A stretch of DNA of 64,000 nt from Phycisphaerae bacterium. Lineage in GTDB: Bacteria; Planctomycetota; Phycisphaerae; UBA1845; UTPLA1. The position numbers were made by a program, and so were the translations under genes. Below, one piece after another: positions 25,252-33,778 of the stretch. The notes under the pieces were generated by a model. The model was not told the DNA's origin. It saw only the letters and a list, made by a program, of their open reading frames with translations, and ran no database searches. Position 1 is the stretch's first letter; each line of letters starts with the position of its first letter. The stretch is from assembly GCA_023150615.1 (NCBI GenBank), contig JAKLKO010000013.1, forward strand, positions 62,334-126,333, in the 5' to 3' direction.

Positions 25252-26010
25252 GTGCGCGGCGGCATCGCGATCGTCATCGTGGCGTGCGCTGCGGCGGCCT
25301 CGGCGCAGGTCGCCTCGTCCTGGCCGGCTGATCGGCCATCGCCGACTCCCGCCACGCGGCCGGTTTCCACGCAACCACGGTTCGCGACGACTGCGACGGC
25401 CGGAGGTTTCGGCGAGGCGGCGTCGGTCCTGCAATCGGCGGAATCTCTGGTGGCGCAGCTTGGCGACCCGCGGTTTGAACGACGTGAGGCCGCGCAGCGC
25501 CAACTGCGCGAACTCGGCGAGGCAGCGCTGCCGGTCCTGCTGGCACATCTGGCGGACCCGGACGAGGAGGTCGCGCGGCGGATTGCCGACGTGCTGCCGA
25601 TCCCGCGCGACGGCACGCGTCGCGTCGACGTGGCGATGCGATTGCTTTCGACCGGGCGGCGCGAGCACCTGCGACAGGCGGTCGTGATCCTGTTCATGGA
25701 CCCGGCCGCCGTCGTCGAGGAGTTCCGGCGGGCGTCGGCGGCCGAGCGCGGCGTCGCCGCGGCGATGTGCGCGCCGATCCTCGAGCAACTGACGGACCTG
25801 ATCCGCCGCGACGAGTTGCACCGCAAGACGATCGCGGAGACGCGCCGCCGGAATCCGGCGGGGGCGGAGCGCGTCGACGCATCGCACGCCGAGACGCGGG
25901 CGCTGATGGCCGAGACGGCGTACTGGCTGGCGCTCGATGCCCGCGACGAGTACCTCGCGAGCATCGCGGCGACCCAACCCGCCGGCGTGCGGAATCGGGA
26001 CGAGCCATGA
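25252..26010 (+). CDS. Exported HEAT-repeat-like protein
   Basis: About 252 residues starting at GTG 25252, chosen because AAGGGG lies five bases upstream and a signal peptide follows at once (IAIVIVACAAAASAQV). The region about 65-115, LGDPRFERREAAQRQLRELG then LADPDEEVARRIADVL, is the HEAT/PBS-lyase-like repeat frequently seen in planctomycete exported proteins. No catalytic motif is visible. It is 34 bases after accD and overlaps the next membrane-protein gene by ATGA, so the three are likely co-transcribed. A binding or scaffold role is inferred from the repeat only. Confidence 0.72.
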   Translation: MRGGIAIVIVACAAAASAQVASSWPADRPSPTPATRPVSTQPRFATTATAGGFGEAASVLQSAESLVAQLGDPRFERREAAQRQLRELGEAALPVLLAHLADPDEEVARRIADVLPIPRDGTRRVDVAMRLLSTGRREHLRQAVVILFMDPAAVVEEFRRASAAERGVAAAMCAPILEQLTDLIRRDELHRKTIAETRRRNPAGAERVDASHAETRALMAETAYWLALDARDEYLASIAATQPAGVRNRDEP

Positions 26011-27605
26011 GACGCGCGGACGGATCGGGCGCCGATCGCACGTCGGGCGCGTCGCTGTACGCGGGCGGCGGCGGGCTGTGGCTGTGCCTGTTCGCGGCCG
26101 CGCTGACGCTTTTCACGTTCACGCTTGCGCCCGACATCCTGATGATGGACAGCGGCGAGTACCAGGCGGCGGTCTCGCGATTCCCGAATCTCGATCTGGG
26201 CGATGCGCCGCGCGACCTCGTGCGCGTGCACCCCGTCTACCTGGCGGTCGCGAAGCTTGTGTCGCTCGTGCCGGTCGGCCCGTTCGCCGCGCGGGTGAAC
26301 TTCGTCTCGGCGCTCTTCGGCGCGATCGCCGTGGCGAACGCGGGCCTGCTGGTGTGGCTGCTTACCGGCCGGCGGGACGCGGTCGTGCTGGCGGCACTGA
26401 CGCTGTCGCTGGGGCACACGCTGTGGGCGTTCGCGGTCATCGCCGAGGTGATGACGATGGTCGCGGCCATCGCGACGGCCGAGCTGCTGTGCTGGTCGGC
26501 GTGGGCGCGAACGGGTCGAAGTCGCTGGCTTTTGGCGCTGGGGCTGATAAACGGGCTGGGGGTTGCGACGCACCTGCAACTGGGACTGGACACGATCGTG
26601 CACGCCATCGCCTGCGCGGTGCTCCTCGTGCGCGGACGGATCCGCGGAACGCAAGCCGCGGGCATTGCGCTCGCCTGGATGGCGGGCACGCTGCCCTACA
26701 GCGCGATGGTCGCGTACTACGCGGTACACAGCGGCGACTGGGCGGGCACGCTGGCGTCCGCGACGCGCGGCGAGTACGGCGCGGGTCCGCAGCACGTGCG
26801 GGCGTGGACACTGGCCCGTGGCGGGCTGAGCCTGTTGCTGAACTACCCGACGCTGCTGATCGCGCCGGCAATTCCGGGCGCGGCGCGGCTGTGGTCACGG
26901 CGCGGTCGATCGGCCGAAGCGGGGCTGCTCGCGCGCGTCCTTGTCGCGCTGGCCTTTGTGCAATGGTCGTTCGCCATGACGTACCATGTGCCGGATCAGT
27001 ACTCGTTTTTCGTGCCGTTCTACGCGCTGGCGGCCGTGCTGATCGGCGTCGGGTCGCTGCGCGTGTTGTCTCGGCCGCGCTGGCGCTGGGTCCTGTACGG
27101 GCTGGCCGTGCTTCCGGTCGGGGTCTACGCGGTCGCGCCGGACGTGCTGCGGCGCGTCGACGTGCGTTTGTTCACGCGGGCGCTGCCCCATCGCGATCCG
27201 TACGCGTTCTTTCTGCGGCCGTGGAAGACCGGTGATCGCGGGCAGCGCTGGCTCGTCAGGGAGGTCTTCGCGACCATCGAGCCGGACGCGGTGCTGCTGT
27301 GCTCGCCGACGACGGTGTCGATGTTCGAGGTCGCGCAGCGGGTCGACCGGCTCGCGCCCGGCGTGACGCTGGTGGTCGAGGCGCATCGGCTGGCGGCGTT
27401 TCTCAGGACCGATGCGGGCGGCCGGCCGGGTTGGACGCGGCCCGTCTACGCGATCGATGCGGCGGCGAAGGACTTTCCGTGCGTGGTTCGGGAGCATTGC
27501 GACGTCGAGCCGGTCGGGGGGGTCTGGCGGATCGGCGCGCCGCACGATCCGCGGGCGTTCGCGGAGGCGCTTCGGGTCGAACAGGACCGTGTATTGCGGC
27601 GGTAG
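26007..27605 (+). CDS. DUF2723-like polytopic membrane protein (GT-C-like fold)
   Basis: A 532-residue protein with about ten to twelve hydrophobic segments. The first periplasmic loop has APDILMMDSGEYQAAV, matching the DSGE motif of DUF2723/TMEM260-type proteins, which are related to protein O-mannosyltransferases. The C-terminal 130 residues are soluble. The ATG overlaps the previous stop as ATGA. It probably transfers a lipid-linked sugar on the periplasmic side, possibly to protein, but the DUF2723 family has little bacterial biochemistry. Transposase fragments follow its stop, so its 3' neighbour may have been displaced. Confidence 0.75.
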   Translation: MRRADGSGADRTSGASLYAGGGGLWLCLFAAALTLFTFTLAPDILMMDSGEYQAAVSRFPNLDLGDAPRDLVRVHPVYLAVAKLVSLVPVGPFAARVNFVSALFGAIAVANAGLLVWLLTGRRDAVVLAALTLSLGHTLWAFAVIAEVMTMVAAIATAELLCWSAWARTGRSRWLLALGLINGLGVATHLQLGLDTIVHAIACAVLLVRGRIRGTQAAGIALAWMAGTLPYSAMVAYYAVHSGDWAGTLASATRGEYGAGPQHVRAWTLARGGLSLLLNYPTLLIAPAIPGAARLWSRRGRSAEAGLLARVLVALAFVQWSFAMTYHVPDQYSFFVPFYALAAVLIGVGSLRVLSRPRWRWVLYGLAVLPVGVYAVAPDVLRRVDVRLFTRALPHRDPYAFFLRPWKTGDRGQRWLVREVFATIEPDAVLLCSPTTVSMFEVAQRVDRLAPGVTLVVEAHRLAAFLRTDAGGRPGWTRPVYAIDAAAKDFPCVVREHCDVEPVGGVWRIGAPHDPRAFAEALRVEQDRVLRR

Positions 27606-27624
27606 GGGAGGCGTGCAGCCGGCC

Positions 27625-27890
27625 TGGCGTCAAAGTCCCGGTCCGGCGGTTCGCGATGCCCGTGCCGGCCGTAGGCGTCGCCCGGTTTGCGCCCGGGCAT
27701 CTGCGGGTCGGGCTTGGTTGCCCCCCTTGGAGAACGGCGCCGCCTGCCGCTTGCCGCCGCGCGTGGCGTCGTCGAGCAGGTCTTCGAGTTGCTTGATGCG
27801 CGCAGCGACCGGAGAGCATCGGCCGCCGCCCGCACCGAAGACCAGTCCATCCGGCCGAAAGACCCCCGAAAAGCGTTTGCAAAACGCGGG
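27625..27890 (-). pseudogene. N-terminal remnant of an IS66-like transposase, frameshifted
   Basis: On the minus strand, one frame reads RIKQLEDLLDDATRGGKRQ then AAPFSKG, and the next frame continues TKPDPQMPGRKPGDAYGRHG then HREPPDRDFDA. This order is typical of the N-terminal part of IS66-type transposases common in planctomycetes. The two parts are joined by a six-G run (27715-27720) with one extra G, a likely frameshift. The remaining roughly 85% of the transposase is missing, so the element is dead. Family assignment is from motif memory. Confidence 0.6.
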
Positions 27891-27894
27891 GGGG
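27863..27894. repeat. Palindrome near the transposase remnants
   Basis: GCGTTT (27873-27878) and AAACGC (27882-27887) flank GCA, with outer CCCCC (27863-27867) and GGGGG (27890-27894). The TATAAT that follows (27895-27900) has no matching -35. It may be an end of one of the decayed elements or a hairpin. Confidence 0.4.
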
Positions 27895-28025
27895 TATAAT
27901 GCGAGACCGCTACGAGCCCGACCGGCCGCGTGGACCGGTCAACGCGGTAAAGAGATACGATTTGGTAAAAGAGGTTGTCCCGCTGATAGTTGGAATTGAG
28001 CGATTCGCCGCGCGTTTCACTCATG

Positions 28026-28290
28026 CTACGCCGCCTGCGACTTCGTCGCCACTGGGGTACGCCGGTTCTGCAGGATGGCCATCAGCGTCGACATCCGCTT
28101 GTGGCCCCGCACGCGGCGGAAGCGTTGCTCCACCGTCAGCAGGCCGGCCGCCGCCCAGCGTTGCCGCATGTCGCCGTCGCGCCAGCGTTTGACCCGCCGC
28201 GTCAGGTCGCGCGTCACCGACAGCGCGCGCCACATCCGCGAAGTCGTCGACTCCGCCCCGCAGACGCGATCGGGCATTCCGATCCAGCCG
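28026..28290 (-). pseudogene. C-terminal remnant of a mutator/IS256-like transposase
   Basis: The minus strand encodes about 75 residues including DLTRRVKRWRDGDMRQRWA and LLTVEQRFRRVRGHKRMSTL, then a stop at 28026. This resembles the C-terminal end of transposases whose last helix region carries the NVKRWRDG-RW-AA pattern and FRR-KGH. The upstream catalytic part is not present. It is on the same strand as the IS66-like remnant but comes from another family, so at least two insertions occurred here. The family name is by recall. Confidence 0.55.
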
Positions 28291-28446
28291 GGCGAGCTGC
28301 CCTCGTTCGACCTCTGCGATGTGATGAACCAGTACCTGCTCGTCGCCTCCGGCGGCGAGCCCGGCGGTCCCCGCCCGCGTTGCCGGCGGCGAGGATCAGC
28401 GGCACAATGCACCGGCCCGCAGGTCCGCACGGAGGCGCTTCCACTC

Positions 28447-30369
28447 GTGCCCTTCATCCTCGCCGCTCGTCCCGACGACCCCGAACGCGCCCGACGCACC
28501 GCCGACGCGGCTGCGGAACCGCTGCGATCCGCCGGAGCGGTCATCACCCGCCGCATCGAATTCCCCGGCGGCGCGTGCATCGCCTGCGGCTGGCCGGCGG
28601 GCGAGGTCGCGGCGGCCCCCGCAAATACCGCAAGTCCGGCGCCCTCGGCCGCGCGAGAGGCCTCCGGCACAACGTCCGCGCCATCCGCGGTGCGCTCGAC
28701 GATTGCGGCGAATCACGTGCCGGCCGTGGTCGCGCGAGATGCCCGCGTTCACGAATCGTCCGATCTACTCGTCCTGCTCGACGGCTACGTGACCGATGGC
28801 CCGGCCGATCCGCAGGCCATCGCGGCGCGCTTTCGGCAGTCCGGGCCGGAGGTGCTGTATGGCCTCGACGGCTCGTACGTCATCACGGTCATCGAGCCGG
28901 CGTCGCGACGGATTCACGTGCTCACCGACAAGGGCGGCTCGCGGCCGATCTTTGTCGCCGCGCGCGATGATGCAGTGCTCGCCGCGCCCGAGCTGAAGTG
29001 CTTTGCCGCGGACCCGGACCTGCGCGGCGCGCTCAGTCCGGCCGCGCTGCTCAGCCTCGCGATCAACTGCTACGCCCTCGACGAGTGCACGCAATGGCAA
29101 GCGGTCCGGGCGCTCGGCCCGGCGCGCCATGTCGTCATGCAACCCGGCCGCGTCTCGATGTCGCGGTACTGGTCGCCGTCGTTCGGAACGTCTGGTGGCG
29201 CATCGGGCGCGCTCGACCCCGATCTCGTGACCCGCGCTGTCTCCGCGCACCTGCAACCGTTCCGCGCCCCGGCGATCGGCCTGAGCGGCGGCGTCGATTC
29301 GCGCATCCTGCTGGCGATCGCGCGGCGCACGAATGCGCCCGTTACGCTCGTCACCTGGTCGTACGACGACCGCGACGCGCCGGATGGCGACTTTGTCGTC
29401 GCCGCGCGGCTGGCGCAGCGCGCCGGCCTGCCGCATCGGACCGTGCACCTGCGGTGGGACGCGCTCGCCGACGAGGTCGAGGCGATCGTGCACGCCTCCG
29501 ACGGACTGGTCGGTCATCTCGGTGCGTACGCCGACCGGCAGGCGCTCGGCCGGCAACTCGGCGCCGTGCATGACGCCATTCTCTTCGGCGACCAATGCTA
29601 TCGCGGCGAGGAGCGGTGTCGCTCCCTCCGCGCGGCGATAGAGGGCATCGGCCTGACCGAAATCCGCGGCGCGGTCGAGCGCATGACGCGCCTCATCATG
29701 CAGCCCGACGCGGCCGACGCGTGCATCGCCGACTACCGCGCGCGGCTCGACCGGCTCGCGTCGGAGGCCGGTCCGCACGCCGATCCGCACGACCTGCACG
29801 ACCGGCTTTACTGGCAGGTCCGCCTGCCGCGGCTGCTGACCGGGCCGAAGTCGCTGTGGCGCCGGTTCATCGAGCCGGTCAGTCCGCTGCTCGCCGAGGC
29901 GGTGATCCGTGCCGGCGCCGCGCTGCCGGTCGAGCAGCGCGTGCACAAGCGGGCGCTGCGCCGGCTCGTGGCCGACCTCGCGCCCGATCTCGATGAGATC
30001 GCATACGCCCGCATCTCCAGCCGCGTGAAATGGAAGGAGATCTTCCGCCGGGATGGCCGGTTCCAGCGCTACGTCGTCGAGACACTGCTCGATCCGCTGC
30101 CCGTATTCGATCGCTGGTTCAACCGCGCGGCGATCGAGCGCCTGCTTCGCCGCGCCATGACGGAAGCGGCGGGCGCGGTGACGACCGTCGCGCCGGCCAG
30201 GCGGCTCGGTCTCCGACAGCGCGCCCTCGCCGCGATTCTCGCGCCGGCGTTCCGCCCGCCATTGATCCTGAGCCTGCTCTCGATCAAACTCTGGCTCAAA
30301 CAGGCGTCCGAAGGGCCGGGTGCTCCTGTCGATCGCGAAGCCCGCCTTCCTGTGATCGCAACGGCATGA
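28447..30369 (+). CDS. AsnB-like ATP-pyrophosphatase protein without glutaminase cysteine
   Basis: About 640 residues from GTG 28447; GGAGG at 28431-28435 is 11 bases upstream. Longer frames would start inside the transposase remnant and are rejected. The N-terminal part has GLDGSYVITVIEP and the later AsnB-like block FVAARDDAVLAAPELKCF, but begins VPFILAARPD with no Cys2, so glutamine hydrolysis is not expected. SGGVDS at about residues 280-285 is the ATP-binding loop. Related enzymes include asparagine-synthetase-like ligases that form amide bonds in natural products. It overlaps the next glycosyltransferase gene by ATGA. The substrate is unknown; residues about 50-100 are low complexity. 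Confidence 0.75.
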   Translation: MPFILAARPDDPERARRTADAAAEPLRSAGAVITRRIEFPGGACIACGWPAGEVAAAPANTASPAPSAAREASGTTSAPSAVRSTIAANHVPAVVARDARVHESSDLLVLLDGYVTDGPADPQAIAARFRQSGPEVLYGLDGSYVITVIEPASRRIHVLTDKGGSRPIFVAARDDAVLAAPELKCFAADPDLRGALSPAALLSLAINCYALDECTQWQAVRALGPARHVVMQPGRVSMSRYWSPSFGTSGGASGALDPDLVTRAVSAHLQPFRAPAIGLSGGVDSRILLAIARRTNAPVTLVTWSYDDRDAPDGDFVVAARLAQRAGLPHRTVHLRWDALADEVEAIVHASDGLVGHLGAYADRQALGRQLGAVHDAILFGDQCYRGEERCRSLRAAIEGIGLTEIRGAVERMTRLIMQPDAADACIADYRARLDRLASEAGPHADPHDLHDRLYWQVRLPRLLTGPKSLWRRFIEPVSPLLAEAVIRAGAALPVEQRVHKRALRRLVADLAPDLDEIAYARISSRVKWKEIFRRDGRFQRYVVETLLDPLPVFDRWFNRAAIERLLRRAMTEAAGAVTTVAPARRLGLRQRALAAILAPAFRPPLILSLLSIKLWLKQASEGPGAPVDREARLPVIATA

Positions 30370-32207
30370 ACAACACGTCACCGGCAGTTCAACCCGACCC
30401 CACAGACGATCGATTCACCCCGCACCAGTGGATGGCCGTAACGGCCATCCTGCTCGTCGCCGCGGTGACGTTCATCGCCGGCCAGTCGCGGATCGGCCCG
30501 ATGGGCGAGCACGAGTGCCTCGTGGCCGAGACGGCGCGGGAGATGCGCCGCTCGGGCGACTGGATCGTGCCGCACTTCGGCCAGATGCCGCGGATCCGCA
30601 AGACGCCGCTGGCGTACTGGACGGTCGCACTGACGAGCCTGCTGACGGGCGACGTGGACGAGTTTACGGCGCGGATCCCGTCGGCGCTCGCGGCCGTCGG
30701 GACGCTGGCGGTGCTGATCTGGATCGCCCGGCGCCAATTCGGACCGCGGATCGGCGTCGTCACGGGCTTCGTCGCGTTGACGGCCGCCGCGCTGCCGATC
30801 TATGCGCACAGCGCGACGGTCGAGATGCAGCTTACGTTCTGGTGCGCGCTGAGCTACGCGCTGTTCTTCGAGGCCGTTCGCACGCGGGGAACGCCGACAG
30901 GCCGCTGGTGGGCCTACGCGTTCTACGCGTGCTTCGCCATCGCCATGCTCGCCAAGTTCCCCATGGCCGGGATCGTCGTCGGCACGCCGATCGGCGTGTA
31001 CTCGGCGGCGATGCTGATGACGCGGCGCTGGACGATCCGGGACTTGCTTTCGCTGCGAGTCATCGATGGGACGCTGCTGTTTCTACTGATCTGCGCGCCG
31101 TGGCCGGTCCTCGTCTGGCAGCGCGTGCCGGAGGCCACGTGGCAGTGGCAGTCGGAGTTTCTCGATCGCTTCTCGGGCGAGCTGCGCAACACGAAGCCGC
31201 GCGGCTGGTACTACTACGTGCCGCTCGTCGTGGCCTTCGTCGCGCCGTGGTGCCTGTCGATCCCGTACGCGGTCATCGCGCCGCTGCGCGAGCTCGATCG
31301 CCGGCGCCGCGAGGCGCTCTGGCTCGTCTGGTGCTGGCTGGTCATCAGCCTGGCGATCATCAGTGCCGCCGCCTTCAAGCGCGCCCATTACGTGCTGCCG
31401 AGCATTCCGGCGGCGCTGTTGCTCCTCGGCGTCGCCGTCGATGGCTTCTTCTTCGTCCGCGCGCCGCCGTCGCGCCGACAATGCCTCGTCGTGCTCGCGC
31501 TGCTCCTGATCGCGGGCGTCGCCGGCGGCCTGTACGGACTATCTGTCCTGCGGCACGTGGCCCCCGCGTTCGTATCGACCGCCACCGCGGCCGGCGTTGC
31601 CAGCCTGCTGTTCGTCATCGGCGCAGCGCTGGCGTACGCCGGTCGCCGCCCGGCCCTGAGTCTGCTTCAGGTCGGCGCCATTGCCGTCATCGGGCTGGCG
31701 ACGATCGGCGTCAGCCGCTCGCTTGTCCCCGACGAACGCGAGGAGTTTCGCCAGTTCGCCGCCATGCTCGACAAGATCGTCCCGCCCACCGACGAGGTCC
31801 GGTGGGTCGCACGACACCCCGCGCCGGCCGTCTTCTACGGCGGCGGGCGACTCGTCGCGCCGCGGCTCGATGATCCGACGCAACTGCTCAAACAGACCGG
31901 CGGTGACTTTCCACGCGAAGTCGAATGGCTGCACCTGATCGGCACGACGATCCTCGAACGGCTTCGCGACCCGCGCCCGATCTGGCTCATCATGCAGGCC
32001 GACCACTTCGCCATGCTCGACAGCCTCGTCCATGTCCCGGCCTACATCGCGGGCGAGTCGTCCTCCCCGGAACACGAGCACCTCATCCTGCTGACCAACC
32101 GTCCGATCGGCCGACCGGCCGAGGCCCGCACCGCGCCCGCCTCGAAGCGCTCGAGCACCATCGGTCACCGCCCGACGGAAGCGGCGTCGGCCGCGACCGG
32201 CGCATAA
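30366..32207 (+). CDS. ArnT/PMT-like integral membrane glycosyltransferase (GT-C)
   Basis: A 613-residue protein with about eleven hydrophobic segments. The first periplasmic loop has GEHECLVAETAREMRRSGDW then KTPLAYWTVAL, the usual plan of PMT_2/ArnT proteins (acidic catalytic residues in the loop after the first membrane span). Such enzymes move a sugar from undecaprenyl phosphate to lipid A, protein or polysaccharide on the periplasmic side. The ATG overlaps the stop of the AsnB-like gene. The last 50 residues are low-complexity and poorly conserved in appearance. The acceptor is not known; it may act with the neighbouring AsnB-like protein on a surface glycan. Confidence 0.83.
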   Translation: MNNTSPAVQPDPTDDRFTPHQWMAVTAILLVAAVTFIAGQSRIGPMGEHECLVAETAREMRRSGDWIVPHFGQMPRIRKTPLAYWTVALTSLLTGDVDEFTARIPSALAAVGTLAVLIWIARRQFGPRIGVVTGFVALTAAALPIYAHSATVEMQLTFWCALSYALFFEAVRTRGTPTGRWWAYAFYACFAIAMLAKFPMAGIVVGTPIGVYSAAMLMTRRWTIRDLLSLRVIDGTLLFLLICAPWPVLVWQRVPEATWQWQSEFLDRFSGELRNTKPRGWYYYVPLVVAFVAPWCLSIPYAVIAPLRELDRRRREALWLVWCWLVISLAIISAAAFKRAHYVLPSIPAALLLLGVAVDGFFFVRAPPSRRQCLVVLALLLIAGVAGGLYGLSVLRHVAPAFVSTATAAGVASLLFVIGAALAYAGRRPALSLLQVGAIAVIGLATIGVSRSLVPDEREEFRQFAAMLDKIVPPTDEVRWVARHPAPAVFYGGGRLVAPRLDDPTQLLKQTGGDFPREVEWLHLIGTTILERLRDPRPIWLIMQADHFAMLDSLVHVPAYIAGESSSPEHEHLILLTNRPIGRPAEARTAPASKRSSTIGHRPTEAASAATGA

Positions 32208-32270
32208 CTTCTTGCTGTGCCGAACGCTGCAAACGACGGTGCGGCCGGCCATATGCCGGAACGGCCCCAC

Positions 32271-32298
32271 TTGCGGGCCAGCCGTCGCTCGCTAAAAT
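32271..32298 (+). promoter_or_regulatory. Possible promoter for the TPR/alpha-CTD gene
   Basis: TTGCGG (32271-32276) and TAAAAT (32293-32298) are 16 bases apart and about 95 bases before the gene. The -10 is strong, the -35 moderate. Confidence 0.38.
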
Positions 32299-32394
32299 GC
32301 CCTGTTTGCATCTTTTTCGAGGCGCACCGCTTTTGCGGTCGACGAAAACCGTCCCGAATCCATCCGACGCGAGTGAAAGGACTCTGTAACGACC

Positions 32395-33726
32395 ATGATG
32401 GACACTCCCGTTGTCGATCTCAATACCCTCCTCGAACTCCACTCGTGGGACCGCGCGGCGTACGAACAGGTTCAGCGAATCGCCTTCACCGATGACAAAT
32501 CCGGCGAGCAGTTCAAGAGCCGCCTCGGTCAGCTCGAACGCGACGCCATCACGCAGACCGGCGACGTGCCCGCGCTCGCGCTGAAGATCGGACTCGGCCG
32601 CCGACTGCTCGGCGATCCGAAATCCGCGGCCGAATGGCTCGCCAAGGCCCGGCCGTCCGGAATCCGCGACTTCTTCTATGGCCGCGTGCTGCGCGACCTC
32701 GGCCAACTCAATGAAGCGCTTGCCGCCTTCGATCGTGCGGCGTCGGGCGGCTGGGACGCGATGGAGTGCGCCTGCGAGCGGGCCGTTACCCTGCTGATGA
32801 AGCCCGACGTCAGCGCCGCCGAGGCGGTAATCCGCGAGCAATCGACGGCCGGCGCCTCGTCCGGCCTGTGGCACTACGCGATGGGCCGGCTGCACGAGGC
32901 CCGCGGAGAGATCGAATCGGCCATGGACGCCTACGAGCGCGCGGCGCAGCTCGAGCCGGAATGCGGCACGATCCTGTTCCGACTGGCCTTCGTTTCCGAT
33001 CTGTACGGCAACGACGAGCGGGCGCTGGACTTGTACGAAGCGTGCGCATCGCTGCCCGTCGTCTCGGCGAACGCGCTGATGAACCTCGCCGTAATCTGCG
33101 AAGACCTCGGCGACTTCGACCACGCGAAGGCCTGCCTGCAGCGCGTGCTGGCGATCCACCCGAATCACGCCCGGGCACGGCTCTTCCTCAAGGACGTCGA
33201 GGCCAGCCAGAACATGATCATCGACGAGGAGCAGGAGCGGCTCGCGCACGAGCGTTCGACCGTGCTCGAAACTCCCATTTCCGACTTCGAGTTGTCGGTC
33301 CGCGCCCGCAACTGCCTCAAGAAGATGAACATCAACACCCTCGGAGACCTGCTGCGCATCTCCGAGGCCGAATTGCTCGCCTATAAGAACTTCGGCGAGA
33401 CCTCGCTGAACGAGATCAAGGCGATGCTGGCACAGAAGGGGCTTCAACTCGGCCAGCACCTGGATCCGAATCGCGCCCGGCCGGAATTCCGCCGGGCGCC
33501 GGTCCAGGGCAATCCGGAGCAGTTGAGCCGTCCGGTCGCCGAACTCGAGCTGTCCGTCCGCTCCCGCAAGTGTCTCCAGCGGCTCAATATCACGACCGTC
33601 GGAGAACTTTGCTCCCGCACCGAGCAGGAACTCCTGGCCACGCGGAACTTTGGGCAGACCTCGCTCAACGAAATCAAGCGTCGGCTCGGGGAACTCGGCC
33701 TGACGCTGCGGCGAATCAACGATTGA
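32395..33726 (+). CDS. TPR protein with two tandem RNA-polymerase alpha-CTD domains
   Basis: A 443-residue protein. Residues about 60-270 form TPR-like repeats (for example ARGEIESAMDAYERAAQLEP). Residues about 295-353 and 384-440 each match the RNA polymerase alpha C-terminal domain: SVRARNCLKKMNINTLGDLL with NFGETSLNEIKAML, and SVRSRKCLQRLNITTVGELC with NFGQTSLNEIKRRLGELGL. The helix-hairpin-helix NFGxTSLNEIK is the DNA/regulator-binding face in RpoA. No alpha N-terminal assembly domain exists, so it is not a polymerase subunit itself. Such proteins seem to be a planctomycete speciality. A transcription- or DNA-linked adaptor role is likely but inferred. Confidence 0.85.
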   Translation: MMDTPVVDLNTLLELHSWDRAAYEQVQRIAFTDDKSGEQFKSRLGQLERDAITQTGDVPALALKIGLGRRLLGDPKSAAEWLAKARPSGIRDFFYGRVLRDLGQLNEALAAFDRAASGGWDAMECACERAVTLLMKPDVSAAEAVIREQSTAGASSGLWHYAMGRLHEARGEIESAMDAYERAAQLEPECGTILFRLAFVSDLYGNDERALDLYEACASLPVVSANALMNLAVICEDLGDFDHAKACLQRVLAIHPNHARARLFLKDVEASQNMIIDEEQERLAHERSTVLETPISDFELSVRARNCLKKMNINTLGDLLRISEAELLAYKNFGETSLNEIKAMLAQKGLQLGQHLDPNRARPEFRRAPVQGNPEQLSRPVAELELSVRSRKCLQRLNITTVGELCSRTEQELLATRNFGQTSLNEIKRRLGELGLTLRRIND

Positions 33727-33778
33727 ACGCGGGCGCAGCGTGCGGCCGGGGACTCGCCGCGGCGACGATGGACCGTCC

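Noticed and set aside
27895-27900. Perfect TATAAT as a promoter
   Set aside because: No -35 at an acceptable distance and it lies in decayed insertion-sequence DNA.
28075-28446. Upstream extension of the AsnB-like gene from an ATG at 28075
   Set aside because: It would overlap the transposase remnant on the other strand, has Arg-rich non-globular sequence, and a GTG with GGAGG upstream exists at 28447.
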